A DNA stretch of 64,000 bases from Lomentospora prolificans (Eukaryota; Ascomycota; Sordariomycetes; Microascales; Microascaceae): the NCBI GenBank assembly GCA_029532625.1, contig JARFXM010000004.1, positions 1,240,001-1,304,000 of the forward strand, read 5' to 3'. Positions 11,090 to 24,771 of this stretch are shown here, piece by piece. How positions within the stretch are numbered: the stretch's first letter is position 1; every line of letters begins with the position of its first letter. Under the pieces are notes generated by a model. The model was given only the letters and a program-made list of their open reading frames with translations. It searched no databases and had not been told where the DNA came from. The position numbers and the translations under genes were made by a program.

Positions 11090-12260
11090 GTAAGCTTATT
11101 ACTCTAATAAGTACTAGTATATTATAAAGTATTCTAGGTTTTAATAGTCTATTAGTATTATAAAAGTCTTATAACTATAGAGCTTAACTAACTATTATTC
11201 TATATACTAGATAATAGCTAGTATTTCTTTATTATAAATTAGGTAGTTTCTCTTTATAGAGGATAGCTTTTATAAATAAAATATAATAGCTTTTTATTAG
11301 CTATTAACTTCTTAACTTAAATAGCCTCCTAGTATAATTCTACTATAGTCTACCTCTAGAAAGGTTTTATTCTCTAAGTCCTATTAAGTTAGGATTAGTA
11401 CTTTTATAAAGAGAGTCTTTAAAGTCTAGAATACTTCTTTATATTTTATAGTCTATTTAAAGAGGATACTCTTTCTAGTAAGTACTATAAGGCTCCTTAT
11501 AACCTCTAAGAACTTAGGGATAAATATTTAGTAATAGTTAATAAATCTAAGGAAACTATATATACTTATTTATATAGTTAGTAGCTACTACTTAAGGATA
11601 ATCTTTACCTTTTCTAAATCTATTTATATACTAATACTAGTATAGATAATAAACCCTAGGTATTTTACCTTCTTTACTATAAACTTATACTTATCTAGGT
11701 TAAGATAGAGTCTATAAGCTTATAGGTATTCTAAGACTATATATACTTTATCTAAGTAGTCTTTATAGGAGCTACTTAAATAGATAAAGATATTATCTAT
11801 ATAAGTAGAAGTGAAGTTATTAAAGAAGTCTTATAGTATATAGTTTATATAATATTAAAATATTACTAGTACTCTAGATAGTCTAAAAAAGGTTACTATC
11901 TATTTAAAAAGTTTATACTAAGTATAGAATACTATCTTAAACTCCTCTCCCTTAGTTATCTAGACCTTATAGAATACCTAGATAATATTAACTTTAGTAA
12001 ACTATATTACCTTTATAAGATCTTAAAAAGTCTCTAAGATAAGGGGGAGGGGGTATTAGTCTATATATATAATTATATTTAAAGTATAATAGTTAATATA
12101 GAACTAGAGGCCTCCTCTAGGTTTATAGGTAAATAAGACTAGTATAGCTACTTTAGAGCTACTTATATAGATAAAACCTTTATCTAGGAGGTCTATTAGG
12201 GTTTTCTTAAAAACTAGTAGTTTTTCTTTTAATATATTATAGAAGGTTCTCTATAAAAAA
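11090..12260 (-). pseudogene. R2 copy 2 reverse transcriptase and RNase H, broken
   Basis: On the minus strand from 12260: LIDLLDKGFIYISSS, then VLFTYKPRGGL, YPLPLILE, FTKVN and finally the catalytic box at 11792-11803. The box reads YIDN instead of YIDD, so the second catalytic Asp is lost by a G-to-A change. Further on, FLEVDYSR with ILGGYLS marks the RNase H start. The domain order and spacing fit a Ty3/gypsy enzyme. Confidence 0.82.
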
Positions 12261-12269
12261 GGAAGTTCC

Positions 12270-14330
12270 TACCCCTAACTATTAGTTTTTAAAGGGATTA
12301 AGTAATTAATACTTAGCTTATAGGGATTAAGTTTATTAGTTTCTACTTTTTAAAAAAGGGGGAGTAAATTATAGAATTAGGATAGAATTATCTAGTATAG
12401 TTTATTATTAGTTTTTACTTTTTTAATAGTTAGTATTCTTTCTATATTTTTTATACTTATTATAAAAATTATAACCTTAGTAGTAGTACTTCCCTTTAAG
12501 TACTTAATCCTTTTAATAATTACTATAAAGGTTAAAATTATAATATAGACTATAGATTTAAGCTCTTCTACTTATAGTATACTTATATATTCCTTTATAT
12601 ATAGTATCTACTTATTAGCTTTATTATACTAGAGGTACTTCTTATATAAGATAAAGAAGGCTCTATTCTAAAAGAGCTATAACTTCTTTAGGATTAAAGG
12701 GTATTCTAGGAGGGGTATAATATAGGTATATATAGTCTAGATAAAATTAATAATTTTAACTATAAATATAGCTAACTTTTAGATAGTAGCTTACTATATT
12801 ACTCCTAAAGTACCCTATACTACTTTTAGTAAAATATAAGTAATTAGAATCTAAAGCTATTCTATTAGTTCCTTATTAATAATAATATAATACTTATACC
12901 CTTTATCTACTAATAGGTAGATAAGTTCTAAGTTATTTATAATTATAAAGATAAGAGTAGGTTTAACTTCTATTTATCTATTAAATATATTTATCCTCTC
13001 TATCTTAATTAGCCTTAAAATTTATCTTTACTCTAAGGTTATTTATTTCCCTTTTCTTTAGAGTTTTCTTCTAAAATTAGAGTATTTTTAATATTATAGA
13101 TACTTATAGTATCCTATAGGTTATATACTACTATATAAGGATACTTACTAATAAAGTAGCTTTTACTATTATAATAGAGGTATTAGTATTCCTTCCTCCT
13201 CCTATTAATCTTATTATTATCTACTTATTTTACTTTTTTAGCCCTAGGCTATCTAATATTATAGGTTTAAGTACTATTTATATAGATATTACTATCTATA
13301 TCCCTTAAAAGGTTTTCTAAGCTTAATCTACTTTAAGAGGGGTAGTTTTAAAGTCTTTATCTATAGTTAGGGTATACTTATTAAGAGGTCTATAATCTAT
13401 TTCCTTTATTCCTAGATAAGTATTTTTACTTCTAGTAGAGTATTCTAAAGTACTAGGTTTATTTAAAGTATTATATAATTAGGTAAAGTATTCTAATATA
13501 GTTAAAGTAGTTTATAAATATATTAGTAATTATTAATTTATCTTTTAAAGTAAGGGATAGAGTATTCCTTAGCTAGGTAAGCTATAAAGTATTATCCTAG
13601 TAGCTCCTTCTTATAGTTATTATAATATTATTAAAGATAAAGAAGAATTCTCTAAATATCTAGCTATTAACCTAGATAAGGCTATAGAGCTAGTTCTAAG
13701 CTATAGTTTAGAGTTAGATATTATTAAATATATAAATAATATATTATAGTAGCTTTAAGAAAGGGTAAGCTTTATTTATCCTACTATTAGCCTAGAACTA
13801 GTAGATTCTCTATTTCTTATTAAATAGGATTATATATATAATTTTATACTAAGTAACTTTATTACTTCTAATTAGACTTTATAATTTATCTTTATTTAAT
13901 TTAAAGATAATATTATCTAGGAAGAACTAGAGGTTACTTAGGTTACTATTCTATATAAGCTATACTAAAGCCTTTCTCTTTACTTCTAATATAGTATTTC
14001 TATTTACTCTTATTTCTATAATTTCTAGGATTTTACCTCTTAGGACTTTTAATTATAGGGTATCTATAAAGAATAGAAGAAAAAGAGTAGGGGTATTTAA
14101 GAACTACTAGTAGATCTAATTAAGGAGCTCTAGATCTATAGTAATTATATTTAAGAGTACCTACTAATTATTAAATCTATATAAATAAGGTATCTAGGAG
14201 GTTCCTACTACTAACCCTTTAGGGTTAAAGTAAGCTTACTATTATAATTCTATTCTATTTATATATTCTATTCTATTCTATTTTTTTTTATTCTACTTAT
14301 TATTCTATTCTATTTATTATTAAGTTAATT
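12270..14330 (-). pseudogene. R2 copy 2 gag and protease region, broken
   Basis: By position, between the 5' LTR on the right and reverse transcriptase on the left, this should hold gag and protease. Stops are too dense for me to point to the protease active site or a zinc knuckle. Fragments of the same region recur at 28960-29270, 30605-30990 and 42333-42564, showing it is a common repeat in this block. Confidence 0.55.
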
Positions 14331-14338
14331 ATTTAATA

Positions 14339-14750
14339 TATTATAGTTTTATTAGAGAAGGCTTAAGTAATAATCTATAGTATATTAAACCTTAAATAAT
14401 AAAGAGGGAAGATCTAAGTTAAGAGTCTTATAAGAGCTACCTATCCCTCTTATAGAGTTCTACCCCTATATAGGTAGTTACTACTAGTAGGGATATAGTT
14501 ACTGCTCTTAGGGGTGTAGTTATTGCTCTTAGGGGTTCAGCCCTACTAGACTATACTAGTATACTAGTTTATTTAGAGTTGCTAAATTATATCTATCTAT
14601 TAATCCATTTAGTACTACTACTTATACTAGGATGCTAGTTCATATAGTACTACCTAGCCAGGGGTAGCAGCTAGGCTAGTACTTAGTATAGTTATATATA
14701 GCTAGGTCTGGCTCTTAGCTATACCTTCCTCCTAGGTCAAGACCCTTATA
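14339..14750 (-). repeat. R2 copy 2, 5' LTR (right)
   Basis: 412 bp, starts TATTATAG and ends GACCCTTATA, followed by TSD ATAAG at 14751-14755. The left half is fully mutated; the right half keeps TG and some CA. Two 21-bp units lie at 14498-14539. Confidence 0.92.
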
Positions 14751-14755
14751 ATAAG

Positions 14756-15240
14756 GATATTATCTATATAAGTAGAGGTGAAGTTATTAAGGAAGTCTTA
14801 TAGTATATAGTTTATATAATATTAAAATATTACTAGTACTCTAGATAGCCTAAAAGGGGTTACTATCTATTTAAAGAGTCTATACTAAGTATAGAATACT
14901 ATTTTAAACTCCTCTCCCTTAGCTATCTAGACCTTATAGAATATCTAGATAATATTAACTTTAGTAAACTATATTACTTTTATAAGGTTTTAAAAAGTTT
15001 TTAAGATAAGGGGGAGGGGGTATTAGTTTATATATATAATTATATTTAAAGTATAATAATTAATATAGAACTAGAGGCCTCCTCTAGGTTTATAGGTAAA
15101 TAAGACTAGTATAGCTACTTTAGAGCTACTTATATAGATAAAACCCTTATCTAGGAGGTCTATTAGGGTTTTCTTAAGGACTAGTAGCTCTTCTCTTAAT
15201 ATATTATAAAAGGTTCCTTATAAGAGAGGAAATTCCTACT
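14756..15240 (-). pseudogene. R2 copy 1, N-terminal reverse transcriptase part, broken
   Basis: Continuation of copy 1 after the nested insertion. The minus-strand YIDN codons at 14759-14770 lie four bases from the ATAAG duplication, so copy 2 landed directly beside the polymerase active-site codons. The rest matches the N-terminal two thirds of the copy 2 reverse transcriptase. Confidence 0.8.
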
Positions 15241-17300
15241 TCTAATTATTAGTTTTTAAGGGGATTAAGTAATTAATACCTAGCTTATAAGGGTTAAGTT
15301 TATTAGTTTCTACTTTTTAAAAAAGGGAAAGTAAGTTATAGAACTAGGATAGAATTATCTAGTATAGTTTATTATTAATTTTTACCTTTTTAGTAGTTAG
15401 TACTTTTTCTATATCTTTTATACTTATTATAAAAATTATAGCTTTAGTAGTAGTACTTCTCTTTAAGTACTTAATCCTCTTAATAGTTACTATAAAGGTT
15501 AAGGCTATAATATAAACTATAGACTTAAGCTCTTCTACTTATAGTATACTTATATATTCTTTTATATATAATACCTACTTATTAACTCTATTATACTAGA
15601 GGTACTTCTTATATAGGATAGAGAAGACTCTATTCTAAAAGAGCTATAACTTCCCTAGGATTAAAAGGTATTCTAGGAGGGGTATAATATAAGTATATAT
15701 AGCCTAGGTAAAATTAGTAATTTTAACTATAAATATAGCTAACCTTTAGATAGTAGTCTACTATATTACTCTTAAAGTACCTTATATTACTCTTAGTAGG
15801 ATATAAGTAATTAGAATCTAAAGCTATTCTATTAGTTCCTTACTAATAGTAATATAATACTTATACTTTTTATCTACTAATAGATAAATAAATTCTAGGT
15901 TATTTATAATTATAAAGATAAGGATAAGTTTAATTTCTATTTATTTATTAAATATATCTATCCTTTCTATCTTAGTTAGCTTTAGGGCTTATCTTTACTC
16001 TAAGGTTACTTATTTCCTTTTTCTTTAGAGTCTTTTTCTAAGACTAGAGTACTTTTAATATTATAAATACTTATAGTATCCTATAGGTTATATACTACTA
16101 TATAAGGATACTTACTAATAAAGTAGCTTTTACTACTATAATAGAGGTATTAATATTCCTTCCTCTTCCTATTAATCTTATTATTATCTATTTATTTTAC
16201 TCTTTTAACCCTAGGTTATCTAATATTATAGGTTTAGATACTACTTATATAGATATTACTATCTATATCCTTTAAAGGGTTTTCTAGGCTTAATTTACTT
16301 TAGGAGGAGTAGTTTTAAAGTCTTTATCTATAGTTAAGGTATACTTACTAAAGGGTCTATAATCTATTTCTTTTATTCCTAGATAAGTACTTTTACTTCT
16401 AATAAAGTACTCTAAAGTATTAGGTTTATTTAAAGTATTATATAATTAGATAGAGTACTTTAATATAGTTAGAGTAGTCTATAAGTATATTAGTAACTAC
16501 TAACTTATCTTTTAAGATAGGGGATAAAGTATTCCTTAGCTAAATAAGTTATAAAGTATTATCCTAGTAGCTCCCTCTTATAGTTATTATAATATTATTA
16601 AAAATAAAGAAGAATTCTCTAAATATCTAGCTATTAGCCTAGATAAGGCTATAAAGCTAGTTTTAAGCTATAGCCTAGGATTAAGTATTATTAAATATAT
16701 AAATAATATACTATAATAGCTTTAGGAGGGGGTAAGCTCTATCTATCCTATTATTAGCCTAAAACTAGTAGATTCTTTATCTTTTATTAAATAGGATTAT
16801 ATATATAATTTTATACTAAGTAATTTTATTACTTTTAATTAGACTTTATAACTTATCTTTATTTAATTTAAAGATAATATTATCTAGGAAGAACTAGAGG
16901 TTACTTAGATTACTATTCTATATAAACTATACTAAAACTTTTCTCTTTACTTCTAATATAGTATTTCTATTTACTCTTATTTCTATAATTTCTAGGATTT
17001 TACCTCTTAGGATTTCTAATTATAAAGTATTTATAAAGGGTAGAGGAGGGGGAGTAAGGGTATTTAAGAACTACTAGTAGATCTAGCTAAGGAGCTCTAG
17101 ATCTATAATAATTATATTTAAGAGTACTTACTAATTATTAAGTTTATATAAGTAAGATATCTAAGAGGTTCCTACTACTAACCCTTTAGGGTTAAAGTAA
17201 GCTTACTATTATAATTCTATTCTACTTATATATTCTATTCTATTCTATTTATTTTTTTATTCTATTTATTATTCTATTTTATTTATTATTAAGTTAATTA
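15241..17300 (-). pseudogene. R2 copy 1 gag and protease region, broken
   Basis: Colinear with 12270-14330 of copy 2, with similar RIP density. No intact motif was recognised. Confidence 0.55.
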
Positions 17301-17307
17301 TTTAATA

Positions 17308-17740
17308 TATTATAGTCTTATTAGAGAAGGCTTAAGTAATAATCTATAGTATATTAAATCTTAAATAATAAAGAGGGAAGATCTAAGTTAAGGGTCTTAT
17401 AAGAGCTATTTATCCCTCTTATAAAGTTCTACCCCTATATAGGTAGTTACTACTAGTAAGGATATAGTTACTACTCTTAGAGGTGTAGTTATTATTTTTA
17501 GGGGTATAGTTGCTACTCTTAAGGGTTTAGCCCTACTAGACTATACTAGTATACTAGTTTGTTTAGAGTTACTGAATTATACCTATCTATTAATCTATTT
17601 AGTACTACTACTTGTATTAGGATGCTGGTTTATGTAGTACTGCCTAGCTAAGGGTGGCAGCTGGGCTAGTGCTTAGTGTAGTCATGTGTAGCTAGGTCTG
17701 GCTCTTGGCCATACCTTCCTCCTGGGTTAAGACCCTTATA
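17308..17740 (-). repeat. R2 copy 1, 5' LTR (right)
   Basis: 433 bp with three 21-bp units at 17467-17529. From 17560 to the end TG is abundant and CA scarce, in contrast to the fully mutated first half. Followed by TSD CTAGA. Confidence 0.9.
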
Positions 17741-17745
17741 CTAGA

Positions 17746-19930
17746 TAAAACTTAGTTTTATTTCTCTCTATTCTCTAATAATTTCTTTAATTTCATATAT
17801 TTTAGATTTATCTATTAGATATAGGAGGGATTAAGAGATATTATTACTTTCTTATTTTTTATAGTTCTGGAATACTTGCTAAGAATATCAAGTATAATTA
17901 TCAATACTTTATAAGGGTGACTAACTTAATAAGTATTCTACCTTATATATTTAAAAATCTTAATATAAATAAAGGTTAATATTAGTTGTTTTAATTATTC
18001 TAAAAGGAAAGCCTCAATAGATAATATAATTATCTATCCTATTGTAAAGATAATATCTATTCTATATTTATTATAATATCTATTCTATATTTATTATAAT
18101 ATCTATTCTATATTTTAGTTATAAGTATTTAGTATTCTATTATCTATCCTTAAGCTTTATGAAGGTAATTTAACTATTCTTAGATACTTCTAATTTAGAG
18201 TTAGTTTAGATAAATTATTATTTTAATAAACTAAAAGTAATATCTATATAAGGTTTTAAATAAGGATATCCTAATAGTTTAGTTTAGTAAGTTATTATAA
18301 GTAAACTCTTTCTATTATAAGATTTTATTTTATCAAGTAATTATATCTATATATACTTTTTAAAAAATCAGCTATTAATCTTTAATTTTTCTATTTATTT
18401 ACTTATCTAAGGGTATTATATAGTAGATAATCAATATTAGATCTCTTTAGCTTTATAGAGTTTTATTTAGAATTAATTAGTAAATAATATTCTCTAATTA
18501 TTTATAATATTAGTAAGTATATTAAAATAGTATATAATTTTATAGAGGATTTAGATTAAATCTAGTATTTAGAGATTTTTAATACTAAAATAAACTTAGT
18601 AATTTTAATGAAATAATATATCATATATAAAATAGTATTTACTAGTTCTTTATTCTAAGTATAACTTTTTAAAAAGTTAATAATAAAATTAAAACTAAAA
18701 CTTCAAAAAGAAACATTTAAAAAAGTAAAAGGATTAACTTCTTATAAGATTTATATTAAAGTCTTTATACTTATTAATATTACATATAAGTTTAAGTATC
18801 TATTTCTTAATTCACCTAATAGAATTATTTTTATTATATAAATTTCTTCAAGGAATTTACTTTTAATCTATTACAATATTCCCTAATAAATTCTATTTTA
18901 AGAGCTTTTTAATTAGATATAATAACTTTTTTTATAAAGTAATAATCTTTATTCTTTATAGTATAATTTTCTCTTCCTAAGTATTCTTAGAATATACTAT
19001 CTAATCTTATAATAATATAAATTTACTTCTTATAATATTTATAATTTTTTAGTAAACATTAGTTTTATCTAGCCTTAGAGGTTTTTTTTAATATTATAAC
19101 TTCTCTAATTTTATATTATAAAATAATTTAGCTTTTTACTAATTTTCCTAAAGAGGTAAGCTTAGTTAAGCTTTATAAAAGCTAGCTAATCATTTTATTA
19201 GTAAGGTTTTTCTTATTCTACTTCTAGACTTTATTAAAAATATGGGTATCCTCTTAGAGTAGTTTCTATCTTCTCCTTAGATTATAGTAGGCTTAAATAA
19301 TAGCTTTATTTTCTTATATCTAGAGTACTTCTATTATTTTTGAGATTTCTTTCTTTTAGAATTAGTAATTCCTCTCTTTGACTTTTAAGTAAGGGATTAA
19401 GTCTAAATAGAGAATATGCTTTGAAGTTAGTAGAATCTATAAACTTTATAGTTAGCCTTTTAGTAATACTTTAATAATTAGGGTTCTTTTATATATAGTT
19501 TAGAAATCTTGATTAAAGGTTAGTTAGTAAAGTTTATCTTCCCTAGTTAATAGTTAATTTCAAATTAAATACAAATAAATCAAAGACTTGATTTATAGTC
19601 TTTAAAAGTTTTAAGCTGAAGTACTTATAACTCCTTTTAAGGTTTAATGATTAGTAAGGACTTAGAAAGGGGTTCTTCTACTAAGATAATAATATTAATA
19701 TTTTAGGTTCTCTATAATAGTAAGATGTTCTTATTAACTTATCACTTATATCTATCTCTATAAGCTTTCAGGACTAAAAAGCTATAGGATACCACTATCC
19801 TTCTACTTCTGAAGATAAGATACTAGAGATGATATAAATAAAAATATCCATTTTAACTTAAGTTTTCATTTAGTTATCTTAATAAATTAAGATAGAACTT
19901 TTTATAAATACTGCTTTTATAAAAGTATTT
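17746..19930. other. Unclassified very AT-rich sequence
   Basis: No open frame, LTR or domain recognised on either strand. It should be the continuation of the sequence interrupted at 4271. It contains a 23-bp tandem repeat at 18052-18117. Confidence 0.5.
18052..18117. repeat. 23-bp tandem repeat, about 2.9 units
   Basis: Two identical 23-bp units (18052-18074, 18075-18097) and a 20-bp partial third unit, each starting AATATCTATTC. Confidence 0.9.
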
Positions 19931-20240
19931 ATATTATAGCTATACTATACTACTTACTTACTAACTACTAAGCTACTAGTAAGTAAGTTAGTAAGAGGTT
20001 CTATAATGCTATTTATAGACTTATTATAGTTACTATTGTTATATAAGTTTACCTCTATATAGTCTATTGATATATAAATAGGTAGTCTCTTATAATAGAA
20101 AAAAATCTTATTCTTTTTATCTAGCTTATAGTTCCTTACTTCTTTTATATATTCCTTATATTTAACCTCTAGTATTACTTACTTACTAATAAATTTCTAC
20201 TAGGGTATACCTATAGTTACTTATATAATATAATATAATA
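19931..20240 (-). repeat. R1 LTR, reverse, short subtype
   Basis: 310 bp, the reverse complement of the R1 LTR, starting TATTATAGC (from TGTTACAGC). It lacks about 40 bp near the LTR start relative to 25274-25622, as do the other reverse R1 LTRs. Internal R1 sequence does not follow on either side, so it appears to be a solo LTR. No clear TSD. Confidence 0.75.
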
Positions 20241-23200
20241 GTATGACTTAAAAATAAAGAGAAAAAGGAATATTTAAAATCTTAATAATAAAAGTTTACT
20301 TTCTAAGTTATTATAAAGATTTACTAATATTTTTTTATTTAAAATGATAAAAAGAATTTTAATACTTTTTAAAATTAAATACTCTATTAATATTAAATTA
20401 AAATTAATTTTCTATTCAAAATTTATATAATTTTTAACTTAAGACATAATAAAAGAAATTATGAAAATGTTTTTAAGAAACTTTAAAAAATAACAATTAT
20501 TTAAATTTTTAGAATTAAATTAGAACTTGTATCTTCTTTATATTAAAATTAGATAATCCTTTATAGTAATATATTAATTATTAAAAGTTAAATAAAGTTA
20601 TTATTAAGATTAGTATCTTTTCTTATTAAAATTTTAAATTCTTTATCAAGTTTAAATTAACTAGTTCTTTAAATTAGATTTTAAAGATATTTACTATTAA
20701 ATTTATATTTAATTTAAATTAATAAAAAAACTATTTTTTGAATGAAATATAAATTTTTAAAAGATATAATTATATTTTTTATTCAACTATTACATTTGTA
20801 ACCTTTTAAGTATATATTTATGAAGTTTTGTTAGATTACTTATTTGTTACTATTTAGTATTCCTAGATAATATCTGTATTTTCTTTAATATTATTATAAA
20901 ATATAAAGAATATTTAAAATTTACTTTAGAATAATTATAAACTATAAAATTATATACTAACTAGAGAAAAATAGTATCTTCTAATTTAAAATTAGCTTCT
21001 TTTAACTATATTATTATAAATATAAAATCTAAATGGACTTTAAATAAGTATAAACTATACAAAAATAATAAAAATTATATTTAAATTAAGATACCTAAAT
21101 ATTCTTAGGATTTATAAATTTTTATTAGAAATTTATTTCTAGTTATTTAATATTTATATATCTTATTACCTTCTAGTTAAAAAATAGTAGAAATAAAACT
21201 AAGAAAAAGAGTTCTTTTAACTAGTAAAATCTATAAATATTTCTTATTATATTTTAAAAAGTATTTATAAAACCTTTTATATTAACTTATTAAAGTAACT
21301 AAATAAGATTTAAGTTAAAATAGATACTTTTATTTATATAACCTCCAATATTTTATCTTAAGAAATAGAACGATAATAGTATTATATAGCTTTTAATTCA
21401 AAAAGCTTATAAAAATAAAAAAGAAATAGATTATAAGTTAATAAAAACTCTTCATTATTTAAAAAACTTAAAAATTAAATATTATTATTTAGTAGAAAAC
21501 TTTGTTTCTAAAATTTTATTAGTTATTAGATTTAAAGAAAATAGTAAATAATATAGTTTAAAATTAAAAAAAAAAGAATATAAAAGAATCTTGAATTTAT
21601 TAGTAATTAATCTTTATATTGATTATTAGCTAAAGGAAATAAATCCTATTAACTTTCTATCTAAATATCTAAATTATAAAATAAAATTCTAATTATTTAA
21701 ATATTATTAAGGAATTAACTATAAAGTTATAAATTGTATTAACTTTAAAGTTTATTTTTTATTTGGCTTTAAACTTTTATTTAAAATATAAAGAAGGATT
21801 TATTAATTCTAGAAAAAAAGCTTTCAAAATAGATTAAAAGTATTTATAAATATAAAAAAAACAGATTTATACCCGAAATTATAATCTTAAGAAATATAAA
21901 TTAACTAAAAAACTAATTATAATTAATATGATTTAAAAAATAAAATAAGAAAATTTACGTAATATATTAATTAACTAATCTTAATATAATTTTCATTAAT
22001 TTTTAAAAAAGAATTAGTAAAAGTCTAAATTATTTTATAATAAAGGTAAAAACAATTATAAAATTAAAAAAAGGTTTAATATAAAATAAAATTACTAAGT
22101 TTAAAAATAAATTATAGATACTATAAGAAATAAATTTATATTATTAAAGGATTTAATACTATATTCTAAGAATACTTAAAAAAAATATGTTATTATAAAG
22201 AATAAAAGTTATAACTTTATAAAGAAAAGATATTATATTTAATTAAAAACTTCTCAAAGTAAATATAATTAAGAAATACTATAAAAATCTAATAATAAGC
22301 TATTTCTTAAAGTATATAAATGATAATCCTTAGCTTTTCTAGTTTATAGTTATTATATATAATAATATGACCTTTTAAACTTTTAGTTATAAGTATTTAT
22401 ATATATATATTAAAATTAGGTTTTATTATTATTAACTATTATACTATTAACCTTTATCTTATTTATTTTATTTAAATGCTAGGTATTCTAGTTATAGATT
22501 CATTTAGAAGACTTCTCTAATTTTAATAGTATCGATTATAGCTTTTTACTAGAGGTAGATAATATACCTTAAAAAGAAATTATATAGTAGGATTACTCAA
22601 GTATTAGCTTTACTAGAAGCGTCTAAGAATAGATATTTATAATATATCAGAATTAATATATAATATTAAAAAATATAAAAGTTTTAATATAAGCCTCATA
22701 AAAATTTAATCCGGTTATTTTTAAAATATTCTTTATAATAAATAAAATTTACTTTAAAGATTTTAAAAGATTAAATTTAGAATAAAATTAATAAACATTA
22801 TTTTATTAATATTACTAGGTTTATTTTAATAATAAAATAGTGGTAAATATTACCTTTATTTTTGATTTTTTATAAAAGTATTAAATATTAGTTTAATATA
22901 CTTATTCATATTATAAATAATTAAAGGATACTATTTTACTAGTTAAATAGAATTTCATAAAATCAAAAGAATTTAATATTAACTATTTATTATATAATAT
23001 TTCTAAATATATAAAGAAATTAATGAAAATTTATAACTTTTTTTATAAAGTATAATTAGATAAAACTATTTAGTAAAATTAAGTTTTAGAATATATATAA
23101 AGTGTATTTATAATAACTTACTAAATTGAATTATTTAGATATCTTTATTTAAAAGCTTATATAAATAATTAAATAATTATAATTAGAATATAAAAGAATA

Positions 23201-24687
23201 TTATAATAAACATAGTATAGATATTGCTTTAAGAATAGGATAATGAATTTTACTATATTATCAGAACTTTTATAAAAATAATAAAGAAGAAATTAATATC
23301 TATTTATAAAATTTATATCAATAGGGTTTAAATATATAAATTTTATAAAATATTAAGAATTATACTTTATATTTCTAATAAGTTCTCTAGAATTATAAAA
23401 GATTAATATATCTTTTAATCTCTCTTAAATTCAGAAGACAAATCTAAAATATAAAAAGATATAAAATAAAATAATAATAAAACTAAATTCTATCTAATTA
23501 AGTAAAGGGTTTCCAGTTAAATAGAATACCTAAGAATTATTAAATAATTTAAATGATATATAAGTTATTACTATATATTATTAGAAATAAGTTAAAAGGA
23601 AAGAATAAATTCATTAAAAATTTTAAAATAATATAATTAGAATACTAAAAGTCTTAATAAAGTATTAATTAGTAAATTCTTTAAAACATTTATAATTTTA
23701 ATCTTACGTTTTAAATAAAAACTTAGAATATTTACTAACAATTTAACTAACTAATAAAATTCTCTAAAATAAAAGCAAGATTATAACCTTTAATTATATC
23801 AACTATTTAAAAAAATCTAAACCAGTTTTTAAATACTTGAATTATCTATATACTTAATAAATTTATATAATATATAAAAAACTTTTATAACAGGTTTTTT
23901 ATTTATTCTTTTACTAAAATCTTAGTAAAATAATATCTTAAAAAGTAAAAAGGAATTATTATATATATATATTATATTATATATAAAAAAAAATAATTAT
24001 ACTTCTTCAGGATTCACTTAAATTTATAGTTTATATTCCTAACAAGGAAATACTTTTTACTATTTAATATTAATAAAATCTCTAAGAGAATTTTATTAAA
24101 CTATTAATATAAAAAAAGAATAAATTTAGATGGACATAAAAAGTATATAAAAATACAGTTTCAAATTAAGCTTAATAGGCTATATTATTTTAAGTATAAG
24201 TAATTATATTATTAGACTTGTAGATAATATAAAGAGATTTATTAAAAGAAATAGGAAAAGTTATGAAATTAATAAGTTAGAAAACTAGAAAAGAAAAGAA
24301 ATTTCTAAAAATAAATACTAAAAGAATATAATAATAAACATTTCTAAAAATTTCTTTTATAAAATAAAAACTTTTAAATAAAATAATAAATATTCTTTAT
24401 AATAATTCTATTTACTATATAATTATAAAAAAATGAAATACTTAGAAACCTAGAATTATAAAAGGCTTAATAAACTTTTTAATTTCTTTTTATAATCTAA
24501 GATTAAAAATATATCTTATAATATTTTAATATAAATTAAAAAATATAAAACTAATTTAAAGTTAACTTTAAATAAAAGATCTGAACATAATATATTCTAC
24601 ATTTTATTTTTTTCTTGATAGGTTTTTTAATAGGAAAAAGTATTATATAAAAAACTCTAGATTAGAAACTAGTTATTTATTTTTAAG
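20241..24687. other. Unclassified very AT-rich sequence
   Basis: About 4.4 kb, richer in AA and TT and poorer in CTAG than the R1 and R2 copies. This suggests a different, older or more heavily mutated element. No frame longer than a few dozen codons and no motif was recognised. Confidence 0.5.
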
Positions 24688-24754
24688 AATTTATTAAAGG
24701 GAGTTAGTTCTTAGTCCTAGTCTAGTCAAACTTCTAATTAAAGAATATCTTTAT
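24688..24754 (+). repeat. R3 LTR end fragment
   Basis: Matches the last part of R3 (TTAAAGGGAGTTAGTTC onward, ending TCTTTATA). It abuts the R1 fragment that starts at about 24772. Confidence 0.55.
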
Positions 24755-24771
24755 ACTAAAGCTATATAATA

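Larger units (their letters stand above)
7658..14750 (-). mobile_element. R2 copy 2: complete nested Ty3/gypsy chromovirus
   Basis: 7093 bp, with 412-bp LTRs at 7658-8069 and 14339-14750 and a perfect ATAAG TSD. Coding is on the minus strand: gag near the right LTR, then protease, reverse transcriptase, RNase H, integrase and chromodomain towards the left LTR. This order is that of Ty3/gypsy elements, and a chromodomain after integrase defines chromoviruses. The element is structurally complete but every frame carries stops. It sits inside R2 copy 1, so it is younger than copy 1. Confidence 0.93.
4272..17740 (-). mobile_element. R2 copy 1: Ty3/gypsy chromovirus, split by copy 2
   Basis: Outer R2 element with 433-bp LTRs at 4272-4704 and 17308-17740 and a perfect 5-bp TSD, CTAGA, at 4267-4271 and 17741-17745. 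Coding is on the minus strand, so the right LTR is the 5' LTR. Copy 2 (7658-14750) plus one ATAAG repeat interrupts it; without these it is about 6.37 kb. Relative to copy 2 it lacks about 0.75 kb around 6470, including the integrase core. Both of its LTRs carry three 21-bp internal repeats against two in copy 2, which confirms how the LTRs pair. All frames are broken by RIP-type stops. Confidence 0.9.

Noticed and set aside
22440..24680. Hidden gag-pol copy of R1 in the AT-rich stretch
   Set aside because: I compared it with protease, reverse transcriptase and integrase landmarks of copy A and found no colinear match.
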